In this document: piece after piece, positions 6,957 to 16,707 of the stretch
Numbering within the stretch: the first letter of the stretch is position 1
Layout: each line of letters begins with the position of its first letter
Notes under the pieces: model-generated
The model's database searches: none
Seen by the model: only the letters and a program-made list of their open reading frames with translations
Told to the model about the DNA's origin: nothing
Position numbers and translations under genes: made by a program
Assembly: GCA_003139095.1 (NCBI GenBank)
Contig: PLHW01000041.1
Location: 124,261 to 188,260 of the forward strand
Direction of reading: 5' to 3'
Length of the DNA: 64,000 nucleotides
Source: Acidobacteriaceae bacterium
Lineage (GTDB): Bacteria > Acidobacteriota > Terriglobia > Terriglobales > Acidobacteriaceae

Positions 6957-7406
6957 CTAGCCTGCCTGGCCGGCAGCGCGCCGCAGCGGCACTTCAAAAA
7001 TCTTCTCGATCTTCTCCACCAGTCCCCTCCGCGTATATGGTTTTGCCAGGAAATAGGTCTGCGATTGCGGCTGTTCCGTCGCGCTCGCGGCGTCACAGTA
7101 GCCGGAGGTCACCAGCACCTTTACATCGGGCGAGCGCTGGCGAATCTCCTCGCCCAATTGCTCGCCGGTGCGGCCGGGCAGCACCATGTCGGTCATCAGG
7201 AGATCGATTGCCCATTGCGCCTCCTCGTAAGCCCGGATCGCCGCGACCGCGTCCCCAGCCGGGATGACCTGATAGCCGGCGCTTTCCAGAATGCTGAGCG
7301 TCGCCTCGCGCACAAAGGGCTCATCCTCTACGAGAAGAACGGTGCGCCGTGGCACCCGATACCGATCGCCACTCTCGTTCATATTCCAGGCAGGTTGCAG
7401 TCCCAT
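6957..7406 (-). CDS. Stand-alone response regulator receiver protein
   Basis: 149 residues, almost wholly a CheY-like receiver domain: acidic pair in LLVEDE (about 25-30), the phospho-acceptor Asp in LLMTDMVLPGRTGEQL (about 72), the conserved Ser/Thr in VLVTSGYCDA, and Lys in FLAKPYTRRGLVEKI. There is no output domain, so it would act through protein contacts. The start may be residue 1 or the Met at 9. The sequence is typical of receivers found next to hybrid histidine kinases (GRTGEQL, VTSGY), but no kinase is nearby. It follows the M1 peptidase gene on the same strand by 96 bp. Confidence 0.85.
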   Translation of the reverse strand: MGLQPAWNMNESGDRYRVPRRTVLLVEDEPFVREATLSILESAGYQVIPAGDAVAAIRAYEEAQWAIDLLMTDMVLPGRTGEQLGEEIRQRSPDVKVLVTSGYCDAASATEQPQSQTYFLAKPYTRRGLVEKIEKIFEVPLRRAAGQAG

Positions 7407-7502
7407 ATCGACCTCATTTTTCGCTTTTTATTCGCGCTCACTTCCACAAGTGCAATCGAGTGGCCGTGCAAGGTGTGCGAAAAAACGGGGCGAGGCTAAG
7501 AG

Positions 7503-10037
7503 CTACTTCGGCGCGCTGAGAATGGTGTGGTAGGGGTCGAGCACAATTTTATGGACGCCCGCCGGCGCGGTCATCTGGAATGGCGTCTCTGGTCCGTCAG
7601 CCAGCGTTTCGCCCAGAAAAACCAGCGAGTTACCGGCGACGACGCCATAGACCGGCACGGCCGTGATGAGATCCTCGCCCGCGTGTTTTTGCAGAATCAA
7701 ACCAGAAACGTTGCCCGCGCCCGCCTTCTCGCCCAAATGTACGTCGCGCACCGAAAGCTCCGGAATCGCTGTCCCGTTGATCCAGCTCTCCAGAAACCAG
7801 TTCAAATTGTGATGATTCTGGTACCAAAGTGGGCGGGGCAGTTCCTCTTCGAAAACCTGCACGAGCTCGCGCGTGCTCATCGCCTTGCCCGCGTACCGAT
7901 CGCGCGCTTTGCGGAGCGCCCGGAAGAAAGGCTCATCCGGGTTGGCGGGCGCTTTCCGGGAATGCGACGCCATCTCCGAATCGCGCATCATGCAGCGCAG
8001 CATGTGAAACAGCCAGGTTCCGCGTTCGTAGCTGATCTCCTCGTACGCGTCGGGGAAGTGCGACGAGATCAATCGCTGCCCCAGCGTGACCGGTCCCGCC
8101 TCGCGCAGCAGTTCGCCATCCTTATTCTTGCTGAGCAGATCGTTGCGGTACTTCTCCATGATCTGGTGGAACGCGGCGGGATTTTGCCGCTCCAGCAAAA
8201 GCAGCGCCGCGTAATTTGCCAGACCCTCGGAAATCCACTGGTCGCGATACGACTTCCAGAGCACGAGATCGCCCCACCACTGATGCGCCGTCTCGTGGGC
8301 CAGCACTTTGAGGTTCAACTCGCGCGCGATGGGATCGATGTGCAGATCGTGTTGCTCTTGCGGGCCGAGAAACGCGGTGCTGGAAAGAAAAATCAGGCCC
8401 GGCCAGCCCTGGCTCAGGTCGCCCGGCATTTGCGTAAGCGCCAGCGAGGGAAATGGAAACGGCCCAAACCACTCCGCGAAGTTCCGGATCGCTTCGGCGG
8501 CGCGGTCGGCAACAAACTGAACATCTCGCGCGGGCGACGGAGGCGGCGGAGACACAGCCACCGGCGGCAGCGCCCTCGCCCTCGGCGATTCCGGCAAAAT
8601 CAGCGGCTCGACGGCCTCGGCCGCCGGCATCGGAAACGACTTCTCGACTCCCCTGGTTCCGTACGCCTCAACCGCAACCGTGCCCGCCTTCGCCTCGGCG
8701 CGCACATACTTGCCGAGGTTGAACCCGGCGACGGGAATCGGACGATCCGAGATCCAATGTGAACTCTTCATGCCCGCAGGCTCAGCGCCTGTCTTCGAGG
8801 CCGCTTCCGCAGCGCGCGAACTCTGCTTCCCCGTCGCCAGCAGCGTCCATCCCGCCGGATAGCGAAACGTCAGATCGAACTGCGCCGGACTCAGACCGAA
8901 GTTCGGATACCAGATGCCGCGCGCGCCCACGTACAACAAACCGCCGCCCGCATCCGACAGAACATCGCCCGCATAATGAAAGCTGAGTTTCGTCTCCTGC
9001 CCGCTCTTCAACTCGGCGGGAAGCACCACCGCAACCAGATCGTTTCCCTTGCGCCGCAGCTGAGTTCCCTCGATGGCCGGATTCTGTATGAAGTCGAGAG
9101 CGTGACCGCCCATTTCGACGGAAGAAATTTTCAAATAGCGCGACAACTCGAAAAGCAGCGTGCGCTGCCCTCCACCGCGAACGCGCAGGTCGAGATCGGC
9201 GGAGGCCTGCAATTCCGTCGGTGGATTGACCGTCGCTCGAATCCGATAGCTGGAAATCGAAATGTCATTCGCGCGCGGCGCAGCGGCCACGCCCGGAATG
9301 GTGGGCGCAAACGACGTCCAGATATCGAAGTAGTCCGCGCCATCCCTGGTCTCGGCCTGGCCCGCCCACAGCGGCTCGGAAATCGCCGCATCCCAGAAAA
9401 TTTCGAACGCGCCCAGCTTTCTGCCCAGCAGGTGCGCGTGCAGCAGCGGGGGAAATTTCGCATCGCGCGCCGACGTTTTCGGCGGGAGAAAATGGCTGAA
9501 ATCGACGAACAAACGGGTCGCATCGAACTCCGCCAACCGGTGCGCCGCCTCGCCCCAATCCTTCAGAAAATCGCCCGCCTCCGTCGCGGGCGAAAGAAAC
9601 GGTTGCAGAAGTTCCGCCGTGTTGTCGTTGAAGCGAAAGTACGCGGAGGCAAACTGCTCCTCAAGAATTGCCGTGCCCGTAAACATGGACAGCGATGCAC
9701 GCTCCACATGATTTGGCGGCTGCACCAGAACCTCGCCGTCGCCCACAAAAAACGCGCCCGTGATGCGGCCACAGACGTCTTCGGTAAAGGCAATCGTTCC
9801 GTCGTCGAAGGTAAGGTCGAGATTGGGATGGTGAATCGAGGCGTCGCGCACGTGATACACGCGTGCGGCGTCAAGGCCAACCGTCCGCAGTCGCGCGTAG
9901 AGTCCGTCCGACGTGCCGGGGCAATCGGCCGGCGATTCCGCGCAGGCGGCCACGGCGCACAATAGGCAAGCGATCAGCCACGTGGTTCGCCATCCCGGGC
10001 GCGCGAAGCGCAACAACCGAACGAGCACCTTAGTCAC
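7503..10037 (-). CDS. Secreted M1-family metallopeptidase
   Basis: 844 residues. The gluzincin zinc site HETAHQWWGDL (about 580) with the third ligand Glu in SEGLANYAALL, about 20 residues later, defines the M1 aminopeptidase superfamily. An N-terminal hydrophobic segment ends in a lipobox-like AVAAC (about 29-33), so it is likely an exported lipoprotein. The N-terminal half (about 40-440) is a long beta-rich region before the catalytic part. The usual GAMEN exopeptidase motif is not obvious (LTQMPGDLSQGWPGLIFL stands in that place), so aminopeptidase specificity is uncertain. The GTG start at 10037 is only 38 bp from the divergent GTG start at 10076. Confidence 0.88.
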   Translation of the reverse strand: MTKVLVRLLRFARPGWRTTWLIACLLCAVAACAESPADCPGTSDGLYARLRTVGLDAARVYHVRDASIHHPNLDLTFDDGTIAFTEDVCGRITGAFFVGDGEVLVQPPNHVERASLSMFTGTAILEEQFASAYFRFNDNTAELLQPFLSPATEAGDFLKDWGEAAHRLAEFDATRLFVDFSHFLPPKTSARDAKFPPLLHAHLLGRKLGAFEIFWDAAISEPLWAGQAETRDGADYFDIWTSFAPTIPGVAAAPRANDISISSYRIRATVNPPTELQASADLDLRVRGGGQRTLLFELSRYLKISSVEMGGHALDFIQNPAIEGTQLRRKGNDLVAVVLPAELKSGQETKLSFHYAGDVLSDAGGGLLYVGARGIWYPNFGLSPAQFDLTFRYPAGWTLLATGKQSSRAAEAASKTGAEPAGMKSSHWISDRPIPVAGFNLGKYVRAEAKAGTVAVEAYGTRGVEKSFPMPAAEAVEPLILPESPRARALPPVAVSPPPPSPARDVQFVADRAAEAIRNFAEWFGPFPFPSLALTQMPGDLSQGWPGLIFLSSTAFLGPQEQHDLHIDPIARELNLKVLAHETAHQWWGDLVLWKSYRDQWISEGLANYAALLLLERQNPAAFHQIMEKYRNDLLSKNKDGELLREAGPVTLGQRLISSHFPDAYEEISYERGTWLFHMLRCMMRDSEMASHSRKAPANPDEPFFRALRKARDRYAGKAMSTRELVQVFEEELPRPLWYQNHHNLNWFLESWINGTAIPELSVRDVHLGEKAGAGNVSGLILQKHAGEDLITAVPVYGVVAGNSLVFLGETLADGPETPFQMTAPAGVHKIVLDPYHTILSAPK

Positions 10038-10075
10038 CTACGAAGTCCCCAGCCAGGGTTCTACAATCGGCAAGA

Positions 10076-11497
10076 GTGCGACTACTTTGCCCCATTCTAG
10101 TGCTTTTCGCGGCGCTTTCCTCGTCCGCGGATGTGATTCACCTGAAAAACGGGCGCACTATTTGGGCGGATCAGGTGCGCGAGGACAAGAATAAAGACCG
10201 GCTCGAGTACGACGTCGGCGAAGATACCTACGCCATCCCTAAATCGTCCGTCGAGCGCATTGACGCAGGCGGAGCCGCGCCGGCGCGATCTTCAGCGGCG
10301 TCGCCGGCAGCGTCGGCGGAGATCCCCAGCTTCACGCCGCCCGCCGTGACCTTCACCCACGAAGGCGACATTGCGGAGAAAATTATTCGCGACGGCAAGG
10401 TCGACACCGACGCGCTGGCCGCGCTCGACAGCGGCAATCCGGAACTCGCCGCGACTGGATATTTCCTCGCCGGCAAGCACGAATTTGATCGTGGAAACTT
10501 TCCGCAGGCGAAAACATACTACCAGTCTGCGCTGCGCTTTGAACCGGATAACGCAACTTTGCTGATTTACTACGCGGCTAGCCTGGTGCGCACCGGGCAG
10601 GCGGCGCAGGCTGTGTCCTATGCCGAGCACGCCGTCAAAGCGGCGCCCGATTCGCCCGACTCGCTCGCCATGCTCGGCTTTGCGCAATTTGCCGCCGACC
10701 ACACGGCCGACGCGATCCGCTCGTGGAGAAAATCCGTGGCGCTGCGGCCGGACGCCACCGTCAGCCAGTTTCTGGAACGCGCCGAGCGCGAATCAAAGGC
10801 CGAGTCCGACTTTTCCGAGCGCGAGAGCAGCCACTTTAATCTGCACTTCGAAGGCAAGCAGACGAGCGAAAGTTTCCGGCACGATCTGCTCGCGGCCCTC
10901 GACTCCGACTACGACGACCTGGTACGCGACTTGGGTTACTCGCCGCACGACACCATCGCCGTCACGCTCTACACGCAGCAAAGCTTCTTCGATGTGACGC
11001 GCGCGCCCTCGTGGAGCGGCGCCATCAACGACGGCAAGCTGCGCATTCCCATCAGCGGGATGGCAAGCGTGACGCCGGATCTGGCGCGCGTGCTCAAGCA
11101 CGAACTCACGCATTCTTTCGTCGCGCAAATGTCGAGCAGCCGCTGCCCTACGTGGCTGAATGAAGGCATCGCGCAGCTTGAGGAAGGCAGATCGAGCGGC
11201 TCCAACGGGCGCGCGCTGGCGCAACTGTTTGGCGCGGGAGCCGAGATTCCCTACAACATGCTGGAAGGCAGCTTTATGAGTTACTCCGGCGCCGAAGCCA
11301 GCACGGCCTACGCCGAGTCGCTCGCCGCCGTGGAATACATGCGCGACACGTACGGCATGGGCGACGTGCAGCGCATTCTCGAGCGCTTGTCGCAGGGCGG
11401 CGCCCTGGAAGCGGCATTGCGCGGCACCATCCACTCCGACTATCGCCAGCTGCGCGATGAAATGACGCGCTGGCTCGCCGAGAAATACGGGAAATAA
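10076..11497 (+). CDS. Secreted TPR protein with MA-like gluzincin peptidase domain
   Basis: 473 residues starting with GTG. Residues 1-17 form a short signal peptide, followed by the DVIHLKNGRTIWADQV strand block seen in many exported acidobacterial and myxobacterial proteins. TPR-like helices follow at about 100-245 (NFPQAKTYYQSALRFEPDN). A peptidase-MA-like domain then carries HELTHSFVAQ (about 342) and the downstream Glu in WLNEGIAQLEEG, the HExxH plus E pattern of gluzincins. Activity is therefore plausible. It is divergent from the M1 peptidase gene, giving two exported zinc peptidases back to back with an extremely short shared promoter region. Confidence 0.82.
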   Translation: MRLLCPILVLFAALSSSADVIHLKNGRTIWADQVREDKNKDRLEYDVGEDTYAIPKSSVERIDAGGAAPARSSAASPAASAEIPSFTPPAVTFTHEGDIAEKIIRDGKVDTDALAALDSGNPELAATGYFLAGKHEFDRGNFPQAKTYYQSALRFEPDNATLLIYYAASLVRTGQAAQAVSYAEHAVKAAPDSPDSLAMLGFAQFAADHTADAIRSWRKSVALRPDATVSQFLERAERESKAESDFSERESSHFNLHFEGKQTSESFRHDLLAALDSDYDDLVRDLGYSPHDTIAVTLYTQQSFFDVTRAPSWSGAINDGKLRIPISGMASVTPDLARVLKHELTHSFVAQMSSSRCPTWLNEGIAQLEEGRSSGSNGRALAQLFGAGAEIPYNMLEGSFMSYSGAEASTAYAESLAAVEYMRDTYGMGDVQRILERLSQGGALEAALRGTIHSDYRQLRDEMTRWLAEKYGK

Positions 11498-11515
11498 ATT
11501 GGGAACTGCTTCCCG

Positions 11516-11716
11516 CTAGTTCTCGACGTCGAAATAAATTTTCGTCGTGGTGCGATACTGCTTAATCGCTGCGCCGTCCACCAGCATGTCGAGCGACTCG
11601 ACATGCGCCCACTTGATATTGCGCACGGTCTTGGCGGCTTCTTTAATCGCCGCATCCGCCGCCTTGGCGAAACTCTCCGTAGAAGTGCCGACGACATCGA
11701 TGATTTTCTGGGTCAC
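11516..11716 (-). CDS. Dodecin, flavin-storage protein
   Basis: A 66-residue protein that forms hollow dodecamers binding riboflavin, FMN or FAD and so buffers free flavin in the cytoplasm. The match runs the whole length: KIIDVVGTSTESFAKAADAA, TVRNIKWAHVESLDMLVDG with the flavin-stacking Trp36, then AAIKQYRTTTKIYFDVE. The GTG start is supported by GAGGAGG seven bases upstream. It is a single gene converging on the peptidase gene at 11497. Confidence 0.93.
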   Translation of the reverse strand: MTQKIIDVVGTSTESFAKAADAAIKEAAKTVRNIKWAHVESLDMLVDGAAIKQYRTTTKIYFDVEN

Positions 11717-11908
11717 TGATTCCTCCTCGTTCTGATTGGTGAAAGGTAACTGGGGATTGTACTAGACGCGCGCGGCCCGGCGCGAGCAGAGGACAGGCCA
11801 CGCGGGTCGATTCGCATGGCCTTGGATCGCGAAGTGCTTCGGGACAAAGAAGCTTCGCGGCGCAGAGTTCGCGTCGCAGAAGAAGACTGCGCCCGGATCA
11901 GTCGCGCT

Positions 11909-13015
11909 TCACTTCTGCGTGCCGGAAGTCGCCGCATCCCCCGCGTCTGCGCTCGGCTTCTGCTCGCCCGGCTTTTGCTCCATCTGCTTTCCGTCAGTCT
12001 GCTTCGCGTCGCTCTGTTTCGCGTCCAACTGCTTCGGCTCACTCCGCTTTTCCGCCACCCGCTCCTCCTCTGCACGTACCTTCACCGTGGCCAGAATTTT
12101 TTCCAGTCGCCCAAATACCCGGTCGCGATCCACCGGCCGAATGTTCGCCTCCGCGCCGAAACCATCGGTTGCCAGGCCGAGCACATATTCGTAGCACGCG
12201 CCATTTTCGTAGTCGTGGTAGTAACGCGTTTCCACCTGGTGCATGGCGCTGCCCTCGAACTCGGACGTCATGTTCATTTCGGTGGCACCCACCTTGACGC
12301 GCTCGGCATCGATCGGTTCGCCATCCGCGTCATTTGCGTCGACGAACGCGAAATGCTGACATTCATTCGCGGCCAGATTTCGATTCACATTCACGCGAAA
12401 CAGGCCTGCCGCAAAGTCCGTTCCCGGATACGAGTTCTCCGGCAACGCGACGGTCGCGACCGCTGTTCCTCCCGGTTCGACGAAGTTCATCGGCAGATTG
12501 TCCATTCCCTGCGCAGGCCGCGCCTTTTCGCCAGAAGCTTGGCCGGCCAGATCTTTGCCGCCTGCAGCGTCTTCCGCTACCCCTTTGTCGCCCGACGCCA
12601 ACACAAATTTCCTCGGATAGACAAATGAGACGCCGGAGTTCGGGTCGCGATACGTCACGTTCGCAGATAGTTTTCTGCGCGGCTTTTTTGCCCGCGCCTG
12701 AACGTCTGGCGCGCCCGCGCTGGCAGCCGTCATCGCAGTCGCCGGACTCGCCGCGGTTGTCGTCAGTGCCGCCGAAGCCGAAGCCGGCCCGCTCACGCCC
12801 GCCGCCGCAGATTTGGAAGACTGCTTCGAGCACGCGCTGATGGCGAGCAAAATCCCCACCATCGTCAGGCATGCGATCACACCCAGTTTCTGGGCGCGCG
12901 ACCACGAAGAATGGTGCTCCTCGATTCCGGCTGAATGCTGATCCGCCGTGGGCCGCGCCGCCCCCGACGATTTGCTGTTGGTTTCCGTCTTGACTGGTTT
13001 ACAAGTTGTTGCCAT
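11909..13015 (-). CDS. Hypothetical membrane-anchored protein with charged repetitive tail
   Basis: 368 residues starting at the ATG at 13015, behind a strong AGGGAGGTGA. A 40-residue cytoplasmic head precedes one hydrophobic segment (LGVIACLTMVGILLAISAC), which ends in Cys and could be a lipobox or plain anchor. An Ala/Thr-rich linker follows, then a globular beta-rich domain (about 125-310: VTYRDPNSGVSFVYPRKFVL, ENSYPGTDFAAGLFRVNVNR) of unknown family. The last 60 residues are a hydrophilic KQ/DAKQ-type low-complexity tail. Function unknown. The head before the membrane segment is too long for an ordinary signal peptide, so a type II orientation is likely. Confidence 0.7.
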   Translation of the reverse strand: MATTCKPVKTETNSKSSGAARPTADQHSAGIEEHHSSWSRAQKLGVIACLTMVGILLAISACSKQSSKSAAAGVSGPASASAALTTTAASPATAMTAASAGAPDVQARAKKPRRKLSANVTYRDPNSGVSFVYPRKFVLASGDKGVAEDAAGGKDLAGQASGEKARPAQGMDNLPMNFVEPGGTAVATVALPENSYPGTDFAAGLFRVNVNRNLAANECQHFAFVDANDADGEPIDAERVKVGATEMNMTSEFEGSAMHQVETRYYHDYENGACYEYVLGLATDGFGAEANIRPVDRDRVFGRLEKILATVKVRAEEERVAEKRSEPKQLDAKQSDAKQTDGKQMEQKPGEQKPSADAGDAATSGTQK

Positions 13016-13227
13016 GTTGTCACCTCCCTGCGCCTCGCGCAGACGCAAAAGAAGAGGCAACCGCTGGGCCATTCATGCTCAGATTGATTTTGTTCGAGTT
13101 ACCGCGATGAGAATCCCCGGCGGGCGTTGCCCCCGAAACACAACGTGTGGATGGGGCCACAGGCGCGGGATCAGGGGCTCTCCGCGAAACCGAAAGACGA
13201 GCGCCCCTGAAGCGCGCACAAATAGAG

Positions 13228-13254
13228 AAGGGACGGAGCTCTTCCCCGTCCCTA
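13228..13254 (-). terminator. Hairpin downstream of sod, possible terminator
   Basis: On the minus strand AGGGACGG pairs with CCGTCCCT around a short loop, then TTCTCTATTTG. The T-run is interrupted, so termination efficiency is doubtful. It lies about 28 bp past the sod stop codon. Confidence 0.45.
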
Positions 13255-13281
13255 ACCATCCGTCCCAACAAAAAGTCGCGC

Positions 13282-13899
13282 CTACTTGCCCAACGACTTC
13301 TGATAACGCTTGTTGATCTCTTCCCAGTTCACCACGTTCCACCACGCTTGCAAGTACTCCGGGCGCCGGTTGTTGTACTTCAGATAGTACGCGTGCTCCC
13401 ACACATCGTTGCCGAAGATGGGATGGAGGCCCTGCGAAATGGGACTGTCCTGGTTCGCCGTGGAGATGACCTTCACCTCGCCCTTGCCGTCGCCGGCCAG
13501 CCAGACCCATCCGCTGCCAAATTGTCCCGCACCGGCGGCGTTGAATTTTTCCTGAAACGTCTTGAAGTCGCCGAACGTCTTCTTAATCGCGTCGGCAATC
13601 GGGCCGTTCGGCTCGCCGCCGCCGTGGGGCTTCATAATCTGCCAGAACATTGAGTGGTTCACGTGTCCGCCGCCGTTGTTGCGCACGGCCCCGCGAATGT
13701 CTTCGGGAATGGCATTCAGGTCCCGCAGCAGATCCTCTGCGGTCTTCTTGTGCAAGTCAGGGTGTTTGTCGAGCGCCGCGTTCAGGTTCTTCACATAAGC
13801 GGCGTGATGCATGTCATGGTGCAGGTGCATCGTTTTTTCATCGATGGTGGGTTCGAGCGCCGTGTAATCGTACGGCAGGGGGGGTAGTTCATGCGGCAT
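13282..13899 (-). CDS. sodA: Superoxide dismutase, Mn/Fe family, Mn-like
   Basis: 205 residues from the ATG at 13899, preceded by GGAGGAG. It dismutates superoxide to peroxide and oxygen in the cytoplasm. Metal ligands: His27 in HLHHDMHH, His in [10 protein letters not shown], and Asp and His in DVWEHAYY. The Gln in STANQDSP lies where MnSODs keep their second-sphere glutamine, and [13 protein letters not shown] fits the Gly seen there in Mn enzymes, so manganese use or cambialism is more likely than strict iron. No signal peptide. It forms a single-gene unit. Confidence 0.93.
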   Translation of the reverse strand: MPHELPPLPYDYTALEPTIDEKTMHLHHDMHHAAYVKNLNAALDKHPDLHKKTAEDLLRDLNAIPEDIRGAVRNNGGGHVNHSMFWQIMKPHGGGEPNGPIADAIKKTFGDFKTFQEKFNAAGAGQFGSGWVWLAGDGKGEVKVISTANQDSPISQGLHPIFGNDVWEHAYYLKYNNRRPEYLQAWWNVVNWEEINKRYQKSLGK

Positions 13900-14103
13900 T
13901 ATTGATCTCCTCCAAAAGCTTGTGCCTTTGTATTTTCTTCCAAATCTCAAAGATGATCGCGTGCAACGGAAGGATTCACCGAGACCGGGACCGGTTGTCC
14001 CGACCCTCCCTTATATTTGTAGCACTTCGGCGCGAAAACATTGCAGCTCGTCGCAATGCCGGCCCTCGATGCGACCACGAGTAAGACAGCCCGGCGAACG
14101 CAG

Positions 14104-14577
14104 TTAAAGACTCAGCTCCATGTAAAGCGCGCCGGCGATTGGATTGTCACGGTAGGGAGCGATCTCCCGGAAGCCCAGCCTGCGATACATGGCAACCGCG
14201 TCCTTCATCACTGGTTCCACGGTATCCAGACGCATGCGCTCATAGCCAATCTCAGGCGCCTCGGCAATCAGTCGCTCCGCCAGCGTCCGCCCCAATCCGC
14301 GTCCCCGAAACTGTGGCCGTACATACAGACGTTTCATTTCGCAGATTCCGGTCCCGATTTTGTGCAAAGCGACGCAGCCCGCTAGTTCGCTTCCACATTC
14401 CGCAAGCAACAGACGGCCATCAGGAGGCGCATAGTCTCCCGGAAGCTCCTTTAGTTCGCGATCGAAATTTTGAAAACACAGGCTAAAACCAAGCGAACTC
14501 GCATATTCGAGGAACAACTCGCGAACTTGCGCGATTTGCGCCGGCGTTGACGCCTCCACGATAGTTACGTCTGTCAC
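14104..14577 (-). CDS. GNAT-family N-acetyltransferase
   Basis: 157 residues, GTG start. Motif A of the GNAT fold is clear: [20 protein letters not shown] with the R/Q-x-x-G-x-G/A acetyl-CoA loop, followed by [20 protein letters not shown] and [14 protein letters not shown] (motif B). GNAT enzymes transfer acetyl from acetyl-CoA to an amine; the acceptor here is unknown. It is divergent from serA across 90 bp. Confidence 0.87.
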   Translation of the reverse strand: MTDVTIVEASTPAQIAQVRELFLEYASSLGFSLCFQNFDRELKELPGDYAPPDGRLLLAECGSELAGCVALHKIGTGICEMKRLYVRPQFRGRGLGRTLAERLIAEAPEIGYERMRLDTVEPVMKDAVAMYRRLGFREIAPYRDNPIAGALYMELSL

Positions 14578-14667
14578 GTCGCCATTATCGATGGCGTACC
14601 ATGGGATCGCAATCGCCCCTTTATAATTTTTGCTGGGCGCTTTGCGGTGCTGGAGTGCGGAGGCTTC

Positions 14668-15882
14668 TTGAAGGTTCTATTGCTGGAAAACATCAGCGGC
14701 GTCGCAGCCTCGCAGTTTGAGGAAGCGGGCTTTGCGGTCGAGATGCACAAGGGCGCGATGGATGAGCGCGACCTGGTGCCAAAGATGCGCGACGTCTCCA
14801 TCCTCGGCGTGCGCTCCAAGACGCGCGTCACCTCTGCCGTGCTGGAAGCCGCGCCGCAACTGGTCTCCGTGGGCGCGTTCTGCATCGGCGTCGACAAGAT
14901 CGACCGCAGCGCGGCCAGCGAGCGTGGCGTTGCCGTTTTTAACGATCCGCATTCCAACAGCCGCTCGGTGGCCGAGTTGGCCATGGGCGAAATCATTCTG
15001 CTCATGCGCCGTACCTTTGAAGCCAGCACGCGACTGCACGGCGGCCAGTGGAACAAATCGGCCGCCGGTTCGCACGAAGTGCGCGGGCTGACGCTCGGAA
15101 TCGTCGGCTACGGAAAAATCGGCTCGCAAATTTCCGACCTCGCCGAAGCGATGGGCATGCGCGTCGTGTTTCATGACGTCGCGCACGTCCTGGCCCGCGG
15201 AAATGCGCGTCCGGTCAGTTTCAGCGAACTGCTCGGCAGCGCCGACGTCATCACTCTGCACGTCGATGGCAAGCAGCAGAACCAAAACCTGATCGGCGAA
15301 GAGCAGCTTTCCGCGATGAAAGAAGGCGCATGCCTTATCAATTTGAGCCGCGGATTTGTCGTCGATCACGAGGCGCTCGCGCGCCACTTAAAGACCGGCA
15401 AGCTCGGCGGCGCCGCCATCGACGTGTTTCCGCAGGAGCCGGAGAGCGGCGGCGCTTTCGCCAGCCCCCTGCAAGGCTTGCCCAACGTGATTTTGACGCC
15501 GCACGTCGGCGGCAGCACCGAAGAGGCGCAGCAGAATATCGGCCAGTTCGTCTCCGCGAAAATGATCGATTACTTCGAGAGCGGCAACTCGCTGATGAGC
15601 ATCAACCTGCCGCATTGCCACCTCGACTACGAGCCCGGCTCGCACCGGCTCATGCACATCCACCACAACGTGCCGGGAATTTTGCGCGCCATCAACGACA
15701 TTCTCGCCGATCGCGGCATCAACATTGAGCGCCAGGTGCTCGATACGCGCGGGAATCTTGGCTATGCGATCTACGACATCAACCGCGCCTGCGACGGCGA
15801 CCTGCTCGAAAAGCTGCGCGGCATCGCGCACACCGTTCGCGTGCGCGTGCCCGGCAAAACCGCGCGCTCAGAATCCGTGTAA
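14668..15882 (+). CDS. serA: D-3-phosphoglycerate dehydrogenase
   Basis: 404 residues. It catalyses the first step of serine synthesis, oxidising 3-phosphoglycerate with NAD. Order: catalytic N-domain with [19 protein letters not shown], Rossmann domain [13 protein letters not shown], the catalytic Arg in NLSRGFVVD, Glu in PQEPES and His in LTPHVGGST, then a C-terminal ACT domain (about 330-400: [20 protein letters not shown]) for serine feedback. I chose the TTG at 14668 because GGAGG lies five bases upstream and the protein then begins [11 protein letters not shown]; a GTG at 14647 is an alternative. The single ACT domain resembles the E. coli-type enzyme. Confidence 0.92.
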   Translation: MKVLLLENISGVAASQFEEAGFAVEMHKGAMDERDLVPKMRDVSILGVRSKTRVTSAVLEAAPQLVSVGAFCIGVDKIDRSAASERGVAVFNDPHSNSRSVAELAMGEIILLMRRTFEASTRLHGGQWNKSAAGSHEVRGLTLGIVGYGKIGSQISDLAEAMGMRVVFHDVAHVLARGNARPVSFSELLGSADVITLHVDGKQQNQNLIGEEQLSAMKEGACLINLSRGFVVDHEALARHLKTGKLGGAAIDVFPQEPESGGAFASPLQGLPNVILTPHVGGSTEEAQQNIGQFVSAKMIDYFESGNSLMSINLPHCHLDYEPGSHRLMHIHHNVPGILRAINDILADRGINIERQVLDTRGNLGYAIYDINRACDGDLLEKLRGIAHTVRVRVPGKTARSESV

Positions 15883-15906
15883 GCGGTTGCATAGGCGCCC
15901 GCAGTC

Positions 15907-16707
15907 CTAATAGAACGACAGCGTGCCGCATTGCCGCGCCCGCCGCAGGCTCAGCGTAAGACCCGCCATAGCGCACCCCAGCAGCACAAAGCAAAACATC
16001 GCGAGGCCCATCACCGTGGGCGCCATCGCCGCAATCGAACGCCCCTCCAGCAGCGCGCCGCGCATTGCGTCAATCGCATACGTGAACGGCACTGCCCGCG
16101 CCAGCATCGCCAGCGGCAGGGGCAGATTCTGCACCGGAAATACCGTGCCGCTCAACAACCATAGTCCGGACCCAAGCAGCCAGATCAACGCCGAGCCCTT
16201 CTGAAACGCGATTTGCAGCGTCGCGGCAAGAATTCCGAGCGCGAGCGCGATCCCCACCGAGAGAATCATCACCACCGCGCACGCAACCACATTGGCGTGA
16301 ATGGCCGCCTGAAAAATCGCGATGCCCGCAAGAATATAAACGCCGAAATTCGTCAGGCTGCCGGCAAAAGCCGAGAGCGCGCTGAGCACGATCAATTCGG
16401 CCGGCGCAGTCGAGGTCGTCATCAGCACCTCCATCGTGCCCGTCTGCTGCGCCTCCTGCACCGTGCTCAAAAACGCCTGTCCGCTCATCACGAAAAATGT
16501 GTACAGGCCGGTGCCGACCAGAAGAAAAGGGAAGTAGGGAACCCCATCGGGACGAAAACCGGGACCGATGGCGCGCGACAGATAGTAAAAAGCGGCGAGT
16601 TCGGTCAGCACTCCCACCAGAGTCACGGCAAAGCTGCTGCGGTAGCGAATCGCGGTGAGCGCGTCGCGGCGAAGAATGGCCAGAAGCTTATCGAGCAGCG
16701 GCCTCAT
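15907..16707 (-). CDS. ABC-2 type transporter permease
   Basis: 266 residues with six predicted membrane segments, for example FAVTLVGVLTELAAFYYL, FPFLLVGTGLYTFFVMSG and ALIWLLGSGLWLLSGTVFP. The signature of ABC-2 exporters is visible: the STVQEAQQTGTMEVLMTT amphipathic stretch and the NLPLPLAMLARAVPFTYAIDAMRG loop. It forms an exporter with the ATPase encoded upstream, whose stop overlaps this start by four bases, so translation is probably coupled. The substrate is unknown; the family exports polysaccharide, drugs or lipids. Confidence 0.88.
   Translation of the reverse strand: MRPLLDKLLAILRRDALTAIRYRSSFAVTLVGVLTELAAFYYLSRAIGPGFRPDGVPYFPFLLVGTGLYTFFVMSGQAFLSTVQEAQQTGTMEVLMTTSTAPAELIVLSALSAFAGSLTNFGVYILAGIAIFQAAIHANVVACAVVMILSVGIALALGILAATLQIAFQKGSALIWLLGSGLWLLSGTVFPVQNLPLPLAMLARAVPFTYAIDAMRGALLEGRSIAAMAPTVMGLAMFCFVLLGCAMAGLTLSLRRARQCGTLSFY

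Noticed and set aside
7527-8762. 411-codon plus-strand frame opposite the M1 peptidase
   Set aside because: Overlaps an unambiguous peptidase with zinc site; composition dominated by Arg, His and Gln; no start signal.
8976-9965. 329-codon plus-strand frame opposite the M1 peptidase N-terminal half
   Set aside because: Same reasons; Arg-rich and without any recognisable block.
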